From: Methanoregula sp. UBA276
Lineage (GTDB): Archaea > Halobacteriota > Methanomicrobia > Methanomicrobiales > Methanospirillaceae
Direction of reading: 5' to 3'
DNA length: 23,975 bases
NCBI GenBank assembly: GCA_002508495.1
Contig: DANA01000127.1
Location: 12,309-36,283 of the forward strand
The position numbers and the translations under genes are program-made. Below, in pieces: positions 16,876-23,580 of this stretch. Every line of letters begins with the position of its first letter. Position 1 is the stretch's first letter. The notes below the pieces were generated by a model, which saw nothing but the letters and a program-made list of their open reading frames with translations, did no database searches and was not told the origin of the DNA.

Positions 16876-16900
16876 AATTAAAAAAGTGAGAGGTAAAAAA
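16876..16900 (-). promoter_or_regulatory. T-rich terminator of dnaJ merging into a TATA-like element
   Basis: On the minus strand, two T6 runs (16900-16895 and 16885-16880) follow the dnaJ stop. The second continues as TTTTTTAATTG, which is TATA-like and 28 bases from the methyltransferase ATG at 16853. The same stretch can therefore end the chaperone transcript and start a leaderless methyltransferase transcript. This is inferred from spacing only. Confidence 0.4.
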
Positions 16901-16908
16901 GGGAGGAA

Positions 16909-18033
16909 TCATTTTTTATTTTTCTTCTTTTGGCCCATGAGGGAAGAGAAAAATCCACCGCCACCGCTACTCTTGTTTTCCAGTTCGGCAATTTTCTGGT
17001 ACAGTTCTTTTTGTTCTGGAGAAACTGACTTTGGCGTAACGATCTTCACCCGCACGAGCAGGTCCCCGGGCTTCCCGCGCCGTTTTACCCCTTCTCCGGC
17101 AATCTTGAGAGCGGTATTAAACTGGACGCCGGCCGGGACTTTCAGGTCGATATGGCGCTTATCAATGGTCTCGATCCCGACCGTTGTCCCGAGCACCGCC
17201 TGCGCCGGGGAGATCTCGATGCTGGTCTCAAGATTGTCTCCGGCCCGCATAAACCGGTCGTGAGGCAGAACATACACTTCGATGAACAGGTCGCCATTTT
17301 GGGCGCCATAGTCCCCGGCTTCGCCATACCCTTCCATGCGCAGGCGCATGCCATTGTCAATTCCGGCCGGAATGTGCACGGTAACTTTGCGTTTCACCCG
17401 CGTATGGCCGGATCCCCGGCAATCCTTGCAGACTTTCTCGGGAATTTTTCCCCGGCCTTCGCACTGGGTGCAGGGGGTCATCCGGATGAACTGCCCGAAC
17501 GGTGAATGGGTTGCCTGCCGCATCTGGCCGGTCCCGCCACAGCGCGGGCAGGTGTTGAGCCGCTTGGTCTCGCTGCCGGAGCCGCTGCACGCAGGGCAGG
17601 GTTCCGTGTGCATGACCTCGATTTCGCGGTCCATGCCAAGAACGGCATCATCGAGACGGATCTGGATCCGCATCAGGAGATCCGCACCGGGCTGGGGGCC
17701 GCTTCTCCGCTGCCCCCCGCCAAAGAAATCAAAGATGTCGCCGAAACCGGAGAAATCGGCAGAGAACCCGCCAAATCCTCCGCCACCGGAATACGAGCCT
17801 TTGGATGCATTCGTGAAAGTCTCGTGGCCCATATTGTCGTACTGCCGCCGTTTCTGGTCGTCAGAGAGGACACTGTAGGCTTCGTTGATCTTCTTGAACT
17901 TCTCCTCGGCCCCGGGCTCCTTGCAGACATCGGGATGGAATTTGCGGGCGAGATTGCGGTACGCTTTTTTAATCTCGGCCTCATCGGCATTCTGGGATAT
18001 GCCGAGCGTCTCGTAATAGTCGCCTGCGCCCAT
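16909..18033 (-). CDS. dnaJ: Chaperone protein DnaJ (Hsp40)
   Basis: A full-length type I DnaJ of 374 residues. The J domain covers 5-68 with the HPD motif at 33-35, which stimulates DnaK ATPase. A Gly/Phe-rich linker spans about 80-110. Four CxxCxGxG zinc motifs start at Cys146, Cys162, Cys188 and Cys202, giving two zinc centres. The two C-terminal substrate-binding beta domains run from about 215 to 345. The tail is Gly-rich and then very Lys-rich (GQKKKNKK). It delivers unfolded clients to DnaK in the cytoplasm. The start codon lies 6 bases after the dnaK stop, so the two are translationally close and share an operon. Length and motif order match bacterial DnaJ, in keeping with the known bacterial origin of this system in archaea. 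Confidence 0.98.
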   Translation of the reverse strand: MGAGDYYETLGISQNADEAEIKKAYRNLARKFHPDVCKEPGAEEKFKKINEAYSVLSDDQKRRQYDNMGHETFTNASKGSYSGGGGFGGFSADFSGFGDIFDFFGGGQRRSGPQPGADLLMRIQIRLDDAVLGMDREIEVMHTEPCPACSGSGSETKRLNTCPRCGGTGQMRQATHSPFGQFIRMTPCTQCEGRGKIPEKVCKDCRGSGHTRVKRKVTVHIPAGIDNGMRLRMEGYGEAGDYGAQNGDLFIEVYVLPHDRFMRAGDNLETSIEISPAQAVLGTTVGIETIDKRHIDLKVPAGVQFNTALKIAGEGVKRRGKPGDLLVRVKIVTPKSVSPEQKELYQKIAELENKSSGGGGFFSSLMGQKKKNKK

Positions 18034-18039
18034 GGTACG

Positions 18040-19893
18040 TTACTCTTTCTTTACTTCATAGTCGGCATTGACCACGTTGTCGTCATTTTTGGTCTGCTGG
18101 TGTGCCGAATCGGTACCCGCCCCGCCGGAAGCCTGGGCTGCTGCCTGCTCTTCCTGCATCTTCTGGTAAATCTTGGTGGTAGCAGCGTAGACCGCTTCGG
18201 TCAGGGACTCCATGGTCTTTTTGAGCTCATCGAGATTATCCTCACCAAGCGCTTTCCTGACTGCGGCAACACCTTCTTCCACCTTGGTCTTGTCGGCTGC
18301 ATCGAGCTTGTCCCCGCTCTCCTTGAGCATCTTCTCGGCCGTGAAAACTGCGGTATCCGCCTGGTTCCGGAGTTCGATCTCGTCGCGCTTCTTCTTGTCG
18401 TCTGCCTCAAACTGCTTGGCATCATCCATCATCTTCTTGATATCATCATCAGAGAGTTTCTTGTCGCCTTTGATGGAGATTGCCTGCTGGTTACCGGTGC
18501 CGAGGTCTTTTGCGGATACATGGATGATCCCGTTCGAATCGATGTCGAATGTCACCTCGATCTGCGGGATGCCCCGGGGTGCCGGCGGAATGCCGGTCAG
18601 CTGGAAACGGCCAAGGGTAAAGTTGTCCTTTGCAAGAGCCCGCTCGCCCTGGACAACGTGGATCTCGACACTGGTCTGGCCGTCAGCTGCGGTACTGAAG
18701 ATCTGGCTCTTGCGGGTCGGTACCGTGGTGTTGCGCTCGATGAGTTTTGTCGATATCCCGCCAAGGGTCTCGATACCCAGCGTGAGCGGGGTGACATCCA
18801 GTAAGACAATGTCCTTGGCTTCTCCGGTTAAAACGGCGCCCTGGATTGCTGCACCGAGAGCCACGCACTCATCCGGGTTGATGCCCTTGTCCGGTTCCTT
18901 GCCCAGGAGTTTCCTTATGGTCTCCTGCACGAGCGGGACCCGGGTAGATCCCCCGACGAGGAGGACATGGTCAATGTCCTTGGGCTCGAGTTTTGCATCG
19001 CTTAAGGCCTGCTTGACCGGGCCCATGGTCGAACCGACCAGTTCCCCGACCAGCTGTTCGAACTTTGCCCGGGTGAGATCGATGTTGAGGAATTTCGGGC
19101 CGCTTGCATCCGTCGTGATGTAGGGAAGGTTGATGTTGGTGGACTGCCGCTGCGAGAGCTCGATCTTGGCGTTCTCTGCAGCATCGCGCAGGCGCTGCAT
19201 GGCATAGGGATCGCTCCGTAAGTCGATCCCTTCTTTTTTCCGGAACTCCTCAATGAAGTAGTCCTGCACCAGCTTGTCAAAGTCGTCGCCGCCAAGATGG
19301 TTGTTGCCGGCCGTTGACTTGACTTCAAATACCCCGTCACCGAGGGTTAAAATGGAGACATCAAAGGTCCCGCCGCCAAGATCATAGACAAGAACGGTGG
19401 CATCGTTCTCCTTGTCAATACCATACGCGAGTGCACTTGCCGTAGGCTCGTTGATGATGCGCATGACTTCCAGGCCGGCGATCTGTCCGGCGTCCTTGGT
19501 TGCCTGTCGCTGTGCATCATTAAAATAGGCAGGAACGGTAACTACGGCTTTTGAGATCTTCTCCCCAAGGTATGCTTCGGCATCGATCTTGAGTTTCTGC
19601 AAAACCATTGCCGAGATCTCCTGGGGGGTGTAATTCTTGCCGTCAATGGGAATTTTCCTGTCGGTTCCCATATCCCGCTTGATGGACTGGATGGTCCGCT
19701 GGGGATTGGTGACTGCCTGCCGTTTTGCAAGGCTCCCAACCAGTCGTTCGCCATCCTTGGTAAATGCAACGATTGAGGGAGTGGTCCGGCCGCCTTCTGC
19801 ATTGGGGATAACGATCGGTTTTCCCGCCTCCATGATTGACATGCAGGAAAACGTTGTCCCCAGATCGATTCCCAGAATTTTTTCTGTTGCCAT
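18040..19893 (-). CDS. dnaK: Chaperone protein DnaK (Hsp70)
   Basis: This is a complete Hsp70 of 617 residues. The ATPase domain has the phosphate-1 motif DLGTTFS (10-16), the phosphate-2 motif DLGGGTFDVS (171-180) and the adenosine motif LLVGGSTRVP (311-320). The interdomain linker DIVLLDVTPL begins at 361. The substrate-binding beta domain follows to about 500, then a helical lid with a Gln/Ala-rich tail ending NVVNADYEVKKE. It binds exposed hydrophobic peptides in an ATP cycle driven by DnaJ and GrpE. Around residues 65-90 the sequence RTIQSIKRDMGTDRK runs on without the ~24-residue insert typical of proteobacterial DnaK, so it is of the Gram-positive/archaeal type. A strong GGAGG lies 6 bases upstream of the ATG. 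The gene begins 13 bases after the grpE stop and ends 6 bases before dnaJ. Confidence 0.99.
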   Translation of the reverse strand: MATEKILGIDLGTTFSCMSIMEAGKPIVIPNAEGGRTTPSIVAFTKDGERLVGSLAKRQAVTNPQRTIQSIKRDMGTDRKIPIDGKNYTPQEISAMVLQKLKIDAEAYLGEKISKAVVTVPAYFNDAQRQATKDAGQIAGLEVMRIINEPTASALAYGIDKENDATVLVYDLGGGTFDVSILTLGDGVFEVKSTAGNNHLGGDDFDKLVQDYFIEEFRKKEGIDLRSDPYAMQRLRDAAENAKIELSQRQSTNINLPYITTDASGPKFLNIDLTRAKFEQLVGELVGSTMGPVKQALSDAKLEPKDIDHVLLVGGSTRVPLVQETIRKLLGKEPDKGINPDECVALGAAIQGAVLTGEAKDIVLLDVTPLTLGIETLGGISTKLIERNTTVPTRKSQIFSTAADGQTSVEIHVVQGERALAKDNFTLGRFQLTGIPPAPRGIPQIEVTFDIDSNGIIHVSAKDLGTGNQQAISIKGDKKLSDDDIKKMMDDAKQFEADDKKKRDEIELRNQADTAVFTAEKMLKESGDKLDAADKTKVEEGVAAVRKALGEDNLDELKKTMESLTEAVYAATTKIYQKMQEEQAAAQASGGAGTDSAHQQTKNDDNVVNADYEVKKE

Positions 19894-19906
19894 TTTTTTC
19901 CTCCGA

Positions 19907-20437
19907 TTAATTGATACTTCCTTTTGAAACTGCTACTTTTGCGTGTCTGATAATCTTTTCATGCATCCTGTACCCGCGGGAGATTTCATCGATTACCGTT
20001 CCTTCCGGTTCACCGGAGGGAACATGGGCAATCGCTTCATGTTCCACGGGATTGAATGGTTTTTTCAGTGAGTCAATGGGGACTACCCCATGACGCTGCA
20101 ACCGTGTGCTGAATAATTCCCGGATCTGCATCAAGCCTTCGCGAAGATGGGAATCATCCGCCTTCAACGCACGGTCGAAATCATCTGCAACTTCCAGAAG
20201 ATCCAGTGCAAAACGTTCATTGGCAAGAGCAACAAACGATTCGCGTTCCTTTTCCATGCGGCGTCTGAAGTTCTCAAAATCCGCTGCAAGGCGCAGGTGC
20301 TTGTCGTTCAGTTCGGCAAACGCCCTCTTCTGCTCTTCCAGTTCAGACATTTCCGGAGCGGTTTCCAGCGGGGGATTTCCCGGCGCTATGGAACATTCTG
20401 CTCCATTCTGTTCTGGATCACGTTCTGCATTACTCAT
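19907..20437 (-). CDS. grpE: Nucleotide exchange factor GrpE
   Basis: A GrpE of 176 residues, slightly shorter than the E. coli protein. The first 30 residues are low-complexity and acidic. A long coiled-coil helix (about 30-75, including ELEEQKRAFAELNDKHLRLA) gives the dimer stalk. The C-terminal beta domain carries FNPVEHEAIAHVPS and the signature region ending GYRMHEKIIRHAKVAVSKG. It releases ADP from DnaK. It is the first gene of the grpE-dnaK-dnaJ operon. The ATG at 20437 follows GTGAT at a short distance, which can pair with the archaeal 16S 3' end. A TATA/BRE promoter lies about 50 bases upstream. Confidence 0.97.
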   Translation of the reverse strand: MSNAERDPEQNGAECSIAPGNPPLETAPEMSELEEQKRAFAELNDKHLRLAADFENFRRRMEKERESFVALANERFALDLLEVADDFDRALKADDSHLREGLMQIRELFSTRLQRHGVVPIDSLKKPFNPVEHEAIAHVPSGEPEGTVIDEISRGYRMHEKIIRHAKVAVSKGSIN

Positions 20438-20482
20438 AAGACATCACTGATCGATGTTCCATTATCTGTTGTATTGTAGTTC

Positions 20483-20497
20483 TATATAAAATTTCAC
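20483..20497 (-). promoter_or_regulatory. TATA/BRE promoter of the grpE-dnaK-dnaJ operon
   Basis: On the minus strand, GTGAAATTTTATATA gives an A-rich BRE next to a good archaeal TATA box (TTTATATA at 20490-20483). By usual spacing, transcription would start near 20463 with a leader of about 26 bases before the grpE ATG. I see no clear heat-shock operator (no CIRCE inverted repeat). Confidence 0.65.
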
Positions 20498-20524
20498 ATG
20501 TTACCGGATCTTTTCCCCGCCTGA

Positions 20525-20536
20525 AAAAAATATTTT
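20525..20536 (+). promoter_or_regulatory. Possible TATA box for purH
   Basis: AAAAAATATTTTT between grpE and purH is TATA-like and would give a start near 20557 and a leader of about 138 bases. A second, weaker candidate is the T-rich stretch at 20638-20646, which would give a leader of only about 26 bases. The sequence does not decide between them. Confidence 0.3.
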
Positions 20537-20694
20537 TGCAGAAACAGCACGATGTGCCCCATATCTCCCCATGCATCTACAGAACGCAAAACCACGGATT
20601 CGTTACAACCATTCTCGTGATGGCAGAAGACCGTGCGGTTTTTTTAGATCCATTCCAGAATACCTTTTTTGTCAGGCCCTGCCAATGAGTATTC

Positions 20695-22179
20695 ATGAAG
20701 TGGGCTCTTCTTTCCGTATGGGATAAAACCGGTATTGTTGATCTTGCAAAAAACCTGACTGAACAAAGCTTCAGCATCATGAGTTCCGGCGGGACGGGTA
20801 AAGAGCTGGCAAAAGCAGGCATCCGGTTTACGGAAGTGTCGAGCTATACGGGATTTCCCGAGATGATGGACGGGCGGGTCAAGACCCTGCACCCGAAAGT
20901 GCACGGCGGGCTCCTGGGCCGGCGGCAGATTGACGACACGGTCATGGCTCAGCACGGCATCAACCGTATTGACCTTCTGGTTGTCAACCTGTACCCCTTT
21001 GAGAAGATGGCTCGCGAGCAGATGGCCCTTGATGACCTGATCGAGTACATTGATGTTGGCGGCCCGGCCATGATCCGTGCAGCAGCCAAGAACTACAAGG
21101 ACGTAGCCGTGGTTGTTGACCCGACCGACTATCCCGTGATCACCCGGTCCCTGCAAGGCAACGGTCTTACCATTGAAGACCGGCTGGTGCTTGCCAAAAA
21201 GGCATTTGCACGGACTGCTGCCTATGATGCAGCTATCAGCAACCACCTTTACCAACTGGAAAATGATTTTCCCCCGGTCTTTTCCTTCCAGTTCACAAAC
21301 GGGCGGACACTGCGGTATGGTGAAAACCCGCACCAGCTGGCAGCAGTCTACGGCACCCGCGGTATCGCCGGTGCTGAACCAATGCAGGGAAAGCAGATGT
21401 CGTATAACAATTATCTTGACGTGAATGCCGGTGTCGGCCTCCTCCGTGAATTCGATGAGCCTGCTGCGGTGATAATCAAGCATAACAATCCCTGTGGCGT
21501 TGCAACCGGGGCAGAAATCTTCGATGCATATATTGCTGCGCGGGAAGTCGACCCGGCATCCGCGTATGGATCGGTGGTCTCCTTCAACCGCGAAGTTGAC
21601 AAAAAACTCGCCGGGGAGATCTGCAATACATTTGTGGAAGTCCTTGTTGCACCATCGTATTCAGAAGATGCGCTGGCAATCATGAAAAAGAAGGAAAATA
21701 TGCGGGTTCTCCTGCTTCCTGATAAAACAGAAAATGACGAAATCCGTACCATTGATGGCGGGATCCTGGTCCAGCGGACGCCGGCCTACCAGGAGCACTG
21801 GGAGGTAATTACGGATCGCGACCCCTCGGCAGATGAGATGAAAGCACTCCGGCTGGCATGGAAAGTCTGCAAGCACACCAAGAGCAACACGATCATCTTT
21901 GCCGATCAGAACCGCACTCTTGGCATCGGCGCAGGGCAGATGAGCCGGGTCGACTCGGCAAAGATTGCCATCAGCAAGGCATGTGCCCCCCTTACGGGAT
22001 CTGCCGTAGCTTCGGATGCGTTCCTGCCGTTTGCAGATACGCTCGAAGTTGCAGCAGAGGCCGGTGCCACAGCCCTTGTCCAGCCGGGCGGGTCGATCCG
22101 GGATAGTGAGGTTATCGAAGCTGCAAACCGCCTCCACATGGCAATGGTTTTTACGGGCGTACGGTACTTCAGGCACTGA
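20695..22179 (+). CDS. purH: Bifunctional PurH: AICAR transformylase / IMP cyclohydrolase
   Basis: A complete 494-residue protein catalysing the last two steps of IMP synthesis: formylation of AICAR, then ring closure of FAICAR to IMP. The N-terminal MGS-like cyclohydrolase domain (about 1-135) has SSGGTGK at 30-36 and GRVKTLHPKVHGGLL at 60-74. The transformylase domain follows, with RYGENPHQ, the catalytic Lys-His pair K262-H263 in KHNNPCG, and the typical end FTGVRYFRH. It is a little shorter than E. coli PurH (529). The ATG at 20695 is supported by the standard N-terminus (MKWALLSVWDKTG) although the RBS is weak. Many archaea use the separate PurP and PurO enzymes instead; the fused bacterial form suggests old transfer and implies a formyl-folate-type donor rather than free formate. 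Confidence 0.98.
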   Translation: MKWALLSVWDKTGIVDLAKNLTEQSFSIMSSGGTGKELAKAGIRFTEVSSYTGFPEMMDGRVKTLHPKVHGGLLGRRQIDDTVMAQHGINRIDLLVVNLYPFEKMAREQMALDDLIEYIDVGGPAMIRAAAKNYKDVAVVVDPTDYPVITRSLQGNGLTIEDRLVLAKKAFARTAAYDAAISNHLYQLENDFPPVFSFQFTNGRTLRYGENPHQLAAVYGTRGIAGAEPMQGKQMSYNNYLDVNAGVGLLREFDEPAAVIIKHNNPCGVATGAEIFDAYIAAREVDPASAYGSVVSFNREVDKKLAGEICNTFVEVLVAPSYSEDALAIMKKKENMRVLLLPDKTENDEIRTIDGGILVQRTPAYQEHWEVITDRDPSADEMKALRLAWKVCKHTKSNTIIFADQNRTLGIGAGQMSRVDSAKIAISKACAPLTGSAVASDAFLPFADTLEVAAEAGATALVQPGGSIRDSEVIEAANRLHMAMVFTGVRYFRH

Positions 22180-22215
22180 TTATTGCCATTATTTTCCCAT
22201 TTTACCCAGAATTTT

Positions 22216-22232
22216 CGGATAAATTTATATTC
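22216..22232 (+). promoter_or_regulatory. TATA/BRE promoter of the DUF4013 gene
   Basis: CGGATAAATTTATATTC contains a good TATA box (AAATTTATAT at 22221-22230). Transcription would begin near 22252, leaving a leader of about 70 bases. A second AT-rich stretch (TTAAATTCTTTAAATC, 22242-22257) could serve as an alternative with a shorter leader. Confidence 0.5.
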
Positions 22233-22323
22233 TGCGAAGTTGTTAAATTCTTTAAATCGTTTGTGGCTGATGGGGCCATGGATGGTTCATGAGATTTGAT
22301 TGTATCAACGTGGTGAAACGAAA

Positions 22324-22980
22324 ATGGATTTTGCAAACATGATTGGAGACTCCTTTGAGTATACAAAGGAGGCTGTTGTAGGTAAGTGGATGCAGTGGCT
22401 GATGCTTGTTATCGCAACCATCATCTTTGGCATCCCGCTCGCAGGGTATTCCCTGAAAGTACTCCGTGGCGAGAAACCGGCACCGGAAGTCACGGACTGG
22501 GGAACGCTGTTCATTGACGGTATCAAGTATCTTATTATCTCGATCATCTGGATGATCCCTGCAATGATTGTGATGTTCTTCGCCGTAGGGGTATCAGCCT
22601 TTGGCGCTATGAGCGGCGATCCGACCGCAGCAATGGCCGCAGTGGGTGGAATGATGGTTGGCTTGCTGATCTTCTTCATCGTGCTGGTCATCACCCTGCT
22701 CTTTGAGATCATCGGTGTAATCCGTTTCGCCCGCACCGGCAGCATGGGAGAAGCATTCAATTTCAGTGCAATCCTTGAGACCATCGGAAAGATTGGATGG
22801 GGATCCTACATCATTGCACTCATCGTCCTCATGATTGTAGGTGTCGTTTTCGGCATCATTGTCACTATCGTCATGATGATCCCGATCCTTGGCTGGATCA
22901 TCTACTTATGTCTCATTGCACCGTGGACCCTGTTCGTCTCCCGCTACATCTGCCAGATGTACGACAGTGTCGGAGCATAA
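22324..22980 (+). CDS. DUF4013 family multi-pass membrane protein (218 aa)
   Basis: The ATG at 22324 is chosen because GGTGA lies 7 bases upstream and the protein then begins MDFANMIGDSFEYTKEAVVG, the usual start of archaeal DUF4013 proteins; an in-frame start at 22300 lacks these features. Hydrophobic segments lie at about 24-45, 66-95, 106-132 and 160-208 (the last long enough for two helices), with a short hydrophilic loop at 47-62. It is an integral membrane protein with no enzyme motif or signal peptide. The family is frequent in methanogens and has no established function. It stands alone between purH and a gene-free region, with its own promoter upstream and a strong oligo-T terminator downstream. 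Confidence 0.88.
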   Translation: MDFANMIGDSFEYTKEAVVGKWMQWLMLVIATIIFGIPLAGYSLKVLRGEKPAPEVTDWGTLFIDGIKYLIISIIWMIPAMIVMFFAVGVSAFGAMSGDPTAAMAAVGGMMVGLLIFFIVLVITLLFEIIGVIRFARTGSMGEAFNFSAILETIGKIGWGSYIIALIVLMIVGVVFGIIVTIVMMIPILGWIIYLCLIAPWTLFVSRYICQMYDSVGA

Positions 22981-23001
22981 TCTTCCATCACCCGATTACT
23001 C

Positions 23002-23010
23002 TTTTTTTTT
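23002..23010 (+). terminator. Oligo-T terminator after the DUF4013 gene
   Basis: A run of nine T starts 21 bases after the stop codon and is followed by a further T-rich stretch, a typical archaeal intrinsic terminator. Confidence 0.65.
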
Positions 23011-23030
23011 GCTTTTGTTAAAAAAACATA

Positions 23031-23048
23031 CATGAACAATCGTTCATG
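23031..23048. promoter_or_regulatory. Operator-like dyad 1
   Basis: CATGAAC-AATC-GTTCATG is a perfect 7-bp inverted repeat with a 4-base spacer. A related dyad lies 158 bases downstream. Dyads of this form resemble binding sites of TetR-type repressors, but no regulator gene is visible in the window. Confidence 0.4.
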
Positions 23049-23127
23049 ACGGTATCTCCAGAGAAATACCAGATATATCTCTGAATTGCAGAAACAGGTT
23101 CTCCCGTCAGATAAAAGAGCTGATGCA

Positions 23128-23181
23128 AAAATTTCTGCTCTGTAGAAATTTCTGCTCTGTAGAAATTTCTGCTCTGTAGAA
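23128..23181. repeat. 17-bp tandem repeat, three units
   Basis: Units at 23128-23144, 23145-23161 and 23162-23178 read (g/a)AAATTTCTGCTCTGTA; units two and three are identical and the first differs at one base. Each junction forms the 10-bp palindrome AGAAATTTCT, so the array alternates a palindrome with GCTCTGT. The unit AAATTTCTGCTCTGTAG matches, at 16 of 17 bases and in inverted orientation, the right end of repeat copy B (23504-23520). Confidence 0.85.
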
Positions 23182-23188
23182 ACGCACA

Positions 23189-23202
23189 TGAACGGGCGTT
23201 CA
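23189..23202. promoter_or_regulatory. Operator-like dyad 2
   Basis: TGAAC-GGGC-GTTCA repeats the core of the dyad at 23031-23048 with a different spacer. It directly follows the 17-bp tandem array. Confidence 0.4.
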
Positions 23203-23264
23203 CACCAGAAATATGAAAAATAACCGGAACGTCATTCGTTTAAGAAAGATGTTAACTACATTCA

Positions 23265-23521
23265 GTTATTTTTCATGGGAAATCATTTGAAGTGATGATG
23301 GGGGCTGATGCCCCCATACCCCCTTTAAGATGCTTGCCGCCGCTCCCGTTTGGGCGCCCCGTGACGGCTTCAATTTCTGTTTTGGGAAACAATTTTTCTC
23401 GGGAATGTCCCGTACAGGTAGTGCGGAGACATCGCAGGCGCCCCCGCCCCCTTGGGGGCAGGGTTGGCGCAAGGGGGTTGCCATTTTTCCGGAATGGGGT
23501 TTTCTACAGAGCAAAAATTTC
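23265..23521. repeat. Structured intergenic repeat, copy B (~257 bp)
   Basis: This is the second copy of the repeat at 14807-15066, in the same orientation. Hairpin 1 is ATGGGGGC-TGAT-GCCCCCAT (23298-23317). Hairpin 2 has outer arms GCGCC/GGCGC (23438-23442, 23466-23470) and a stronger inner stem GCCCCC/GGGGGC (23446-23451, 23454-23459). Outer and inner arms are retained in both copies although bases between them differ, which supports selection or recent common origin for a folded structure. The right end CTACAGAGCAAAAATTT (23504-23520) is the inverted counterpart of the 17-bp tandem units at 23128-23178. The left boundary is uncertain: it may be near 23265 by alignment to copy A, or at the tandem array. 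Confidence 0.75.
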
Positions 23522-23544
23522 ATCAAAAAACATTATCGCATACG

Positions 23545-23577
23545 AAAAAATCCACAAAAAAGAACCGGTATAAAAAG
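23545..23577 (-). terminator. Oligo-T terminator of ilvD
   Basis: On the minus strand directly after the ilvD stop come several T runs (T5 at 23577-23573, T6 at 23561-23556, T6 at 23550-23545), a multi-tract archaeal terminator. Confidence 0.55.
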
Positions 23578-23580
23578 AGA

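Larger units (their letters stand above)
22981..23580. other. 600-bp gene-free region with dyads, tandem repeat and repeat copy B
   Basis: No convincing gene lies between the DUF4013 gene and the end of ilvD, which converge here. In order it holds an oligo-T terminator, a first TGAAC-N4-GTTCA dyad, a CAGAGA/TCTCTG inverted repeat (23059-23083), three 17-bp tandem units, a second TGAAC-N4-GTTCA dyad, repeat copy B, and the T-rich terminator of ilvD on the minus strand. Short frames through the region lack ribosome sites and consist of repeat sequence. Confidence 0.6.

Noticed and set aside
15852..16889. Plus-strand frame of 345 codons opposite the tRNA methyltransferase
   Set aside because: The minus strand carries clear methyltransferase motifs; the plus frame has none and is a shadow.
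17506..18804. Plus-strand frame of 432 codons opposite dnaJ and dnaK
   Set aside because: It crosses two certain genes on the other strand and has no recognisable domain.
20571..20726. Small 51-codon plus-strand frame in the purH leader, overlapping the purH start
   Set aside because: No RBS, no recognisable peptide pattern and overlap with the purH start; it may be chance. A regulatory leader peptide cannot be excluded but is unsupported.
23128..23181. CRISPR array
   Set aside because: Units are 17 bp, directly adjacent and without variable spacers, and no cas gene is present.
22944..23203. Short minus-strand frames with repeated TEQKF/SRNFYRAEI wording
   Set aside because: The repeated peptide comes from translating the 17-bp tandem DNA repeat; no RBS.
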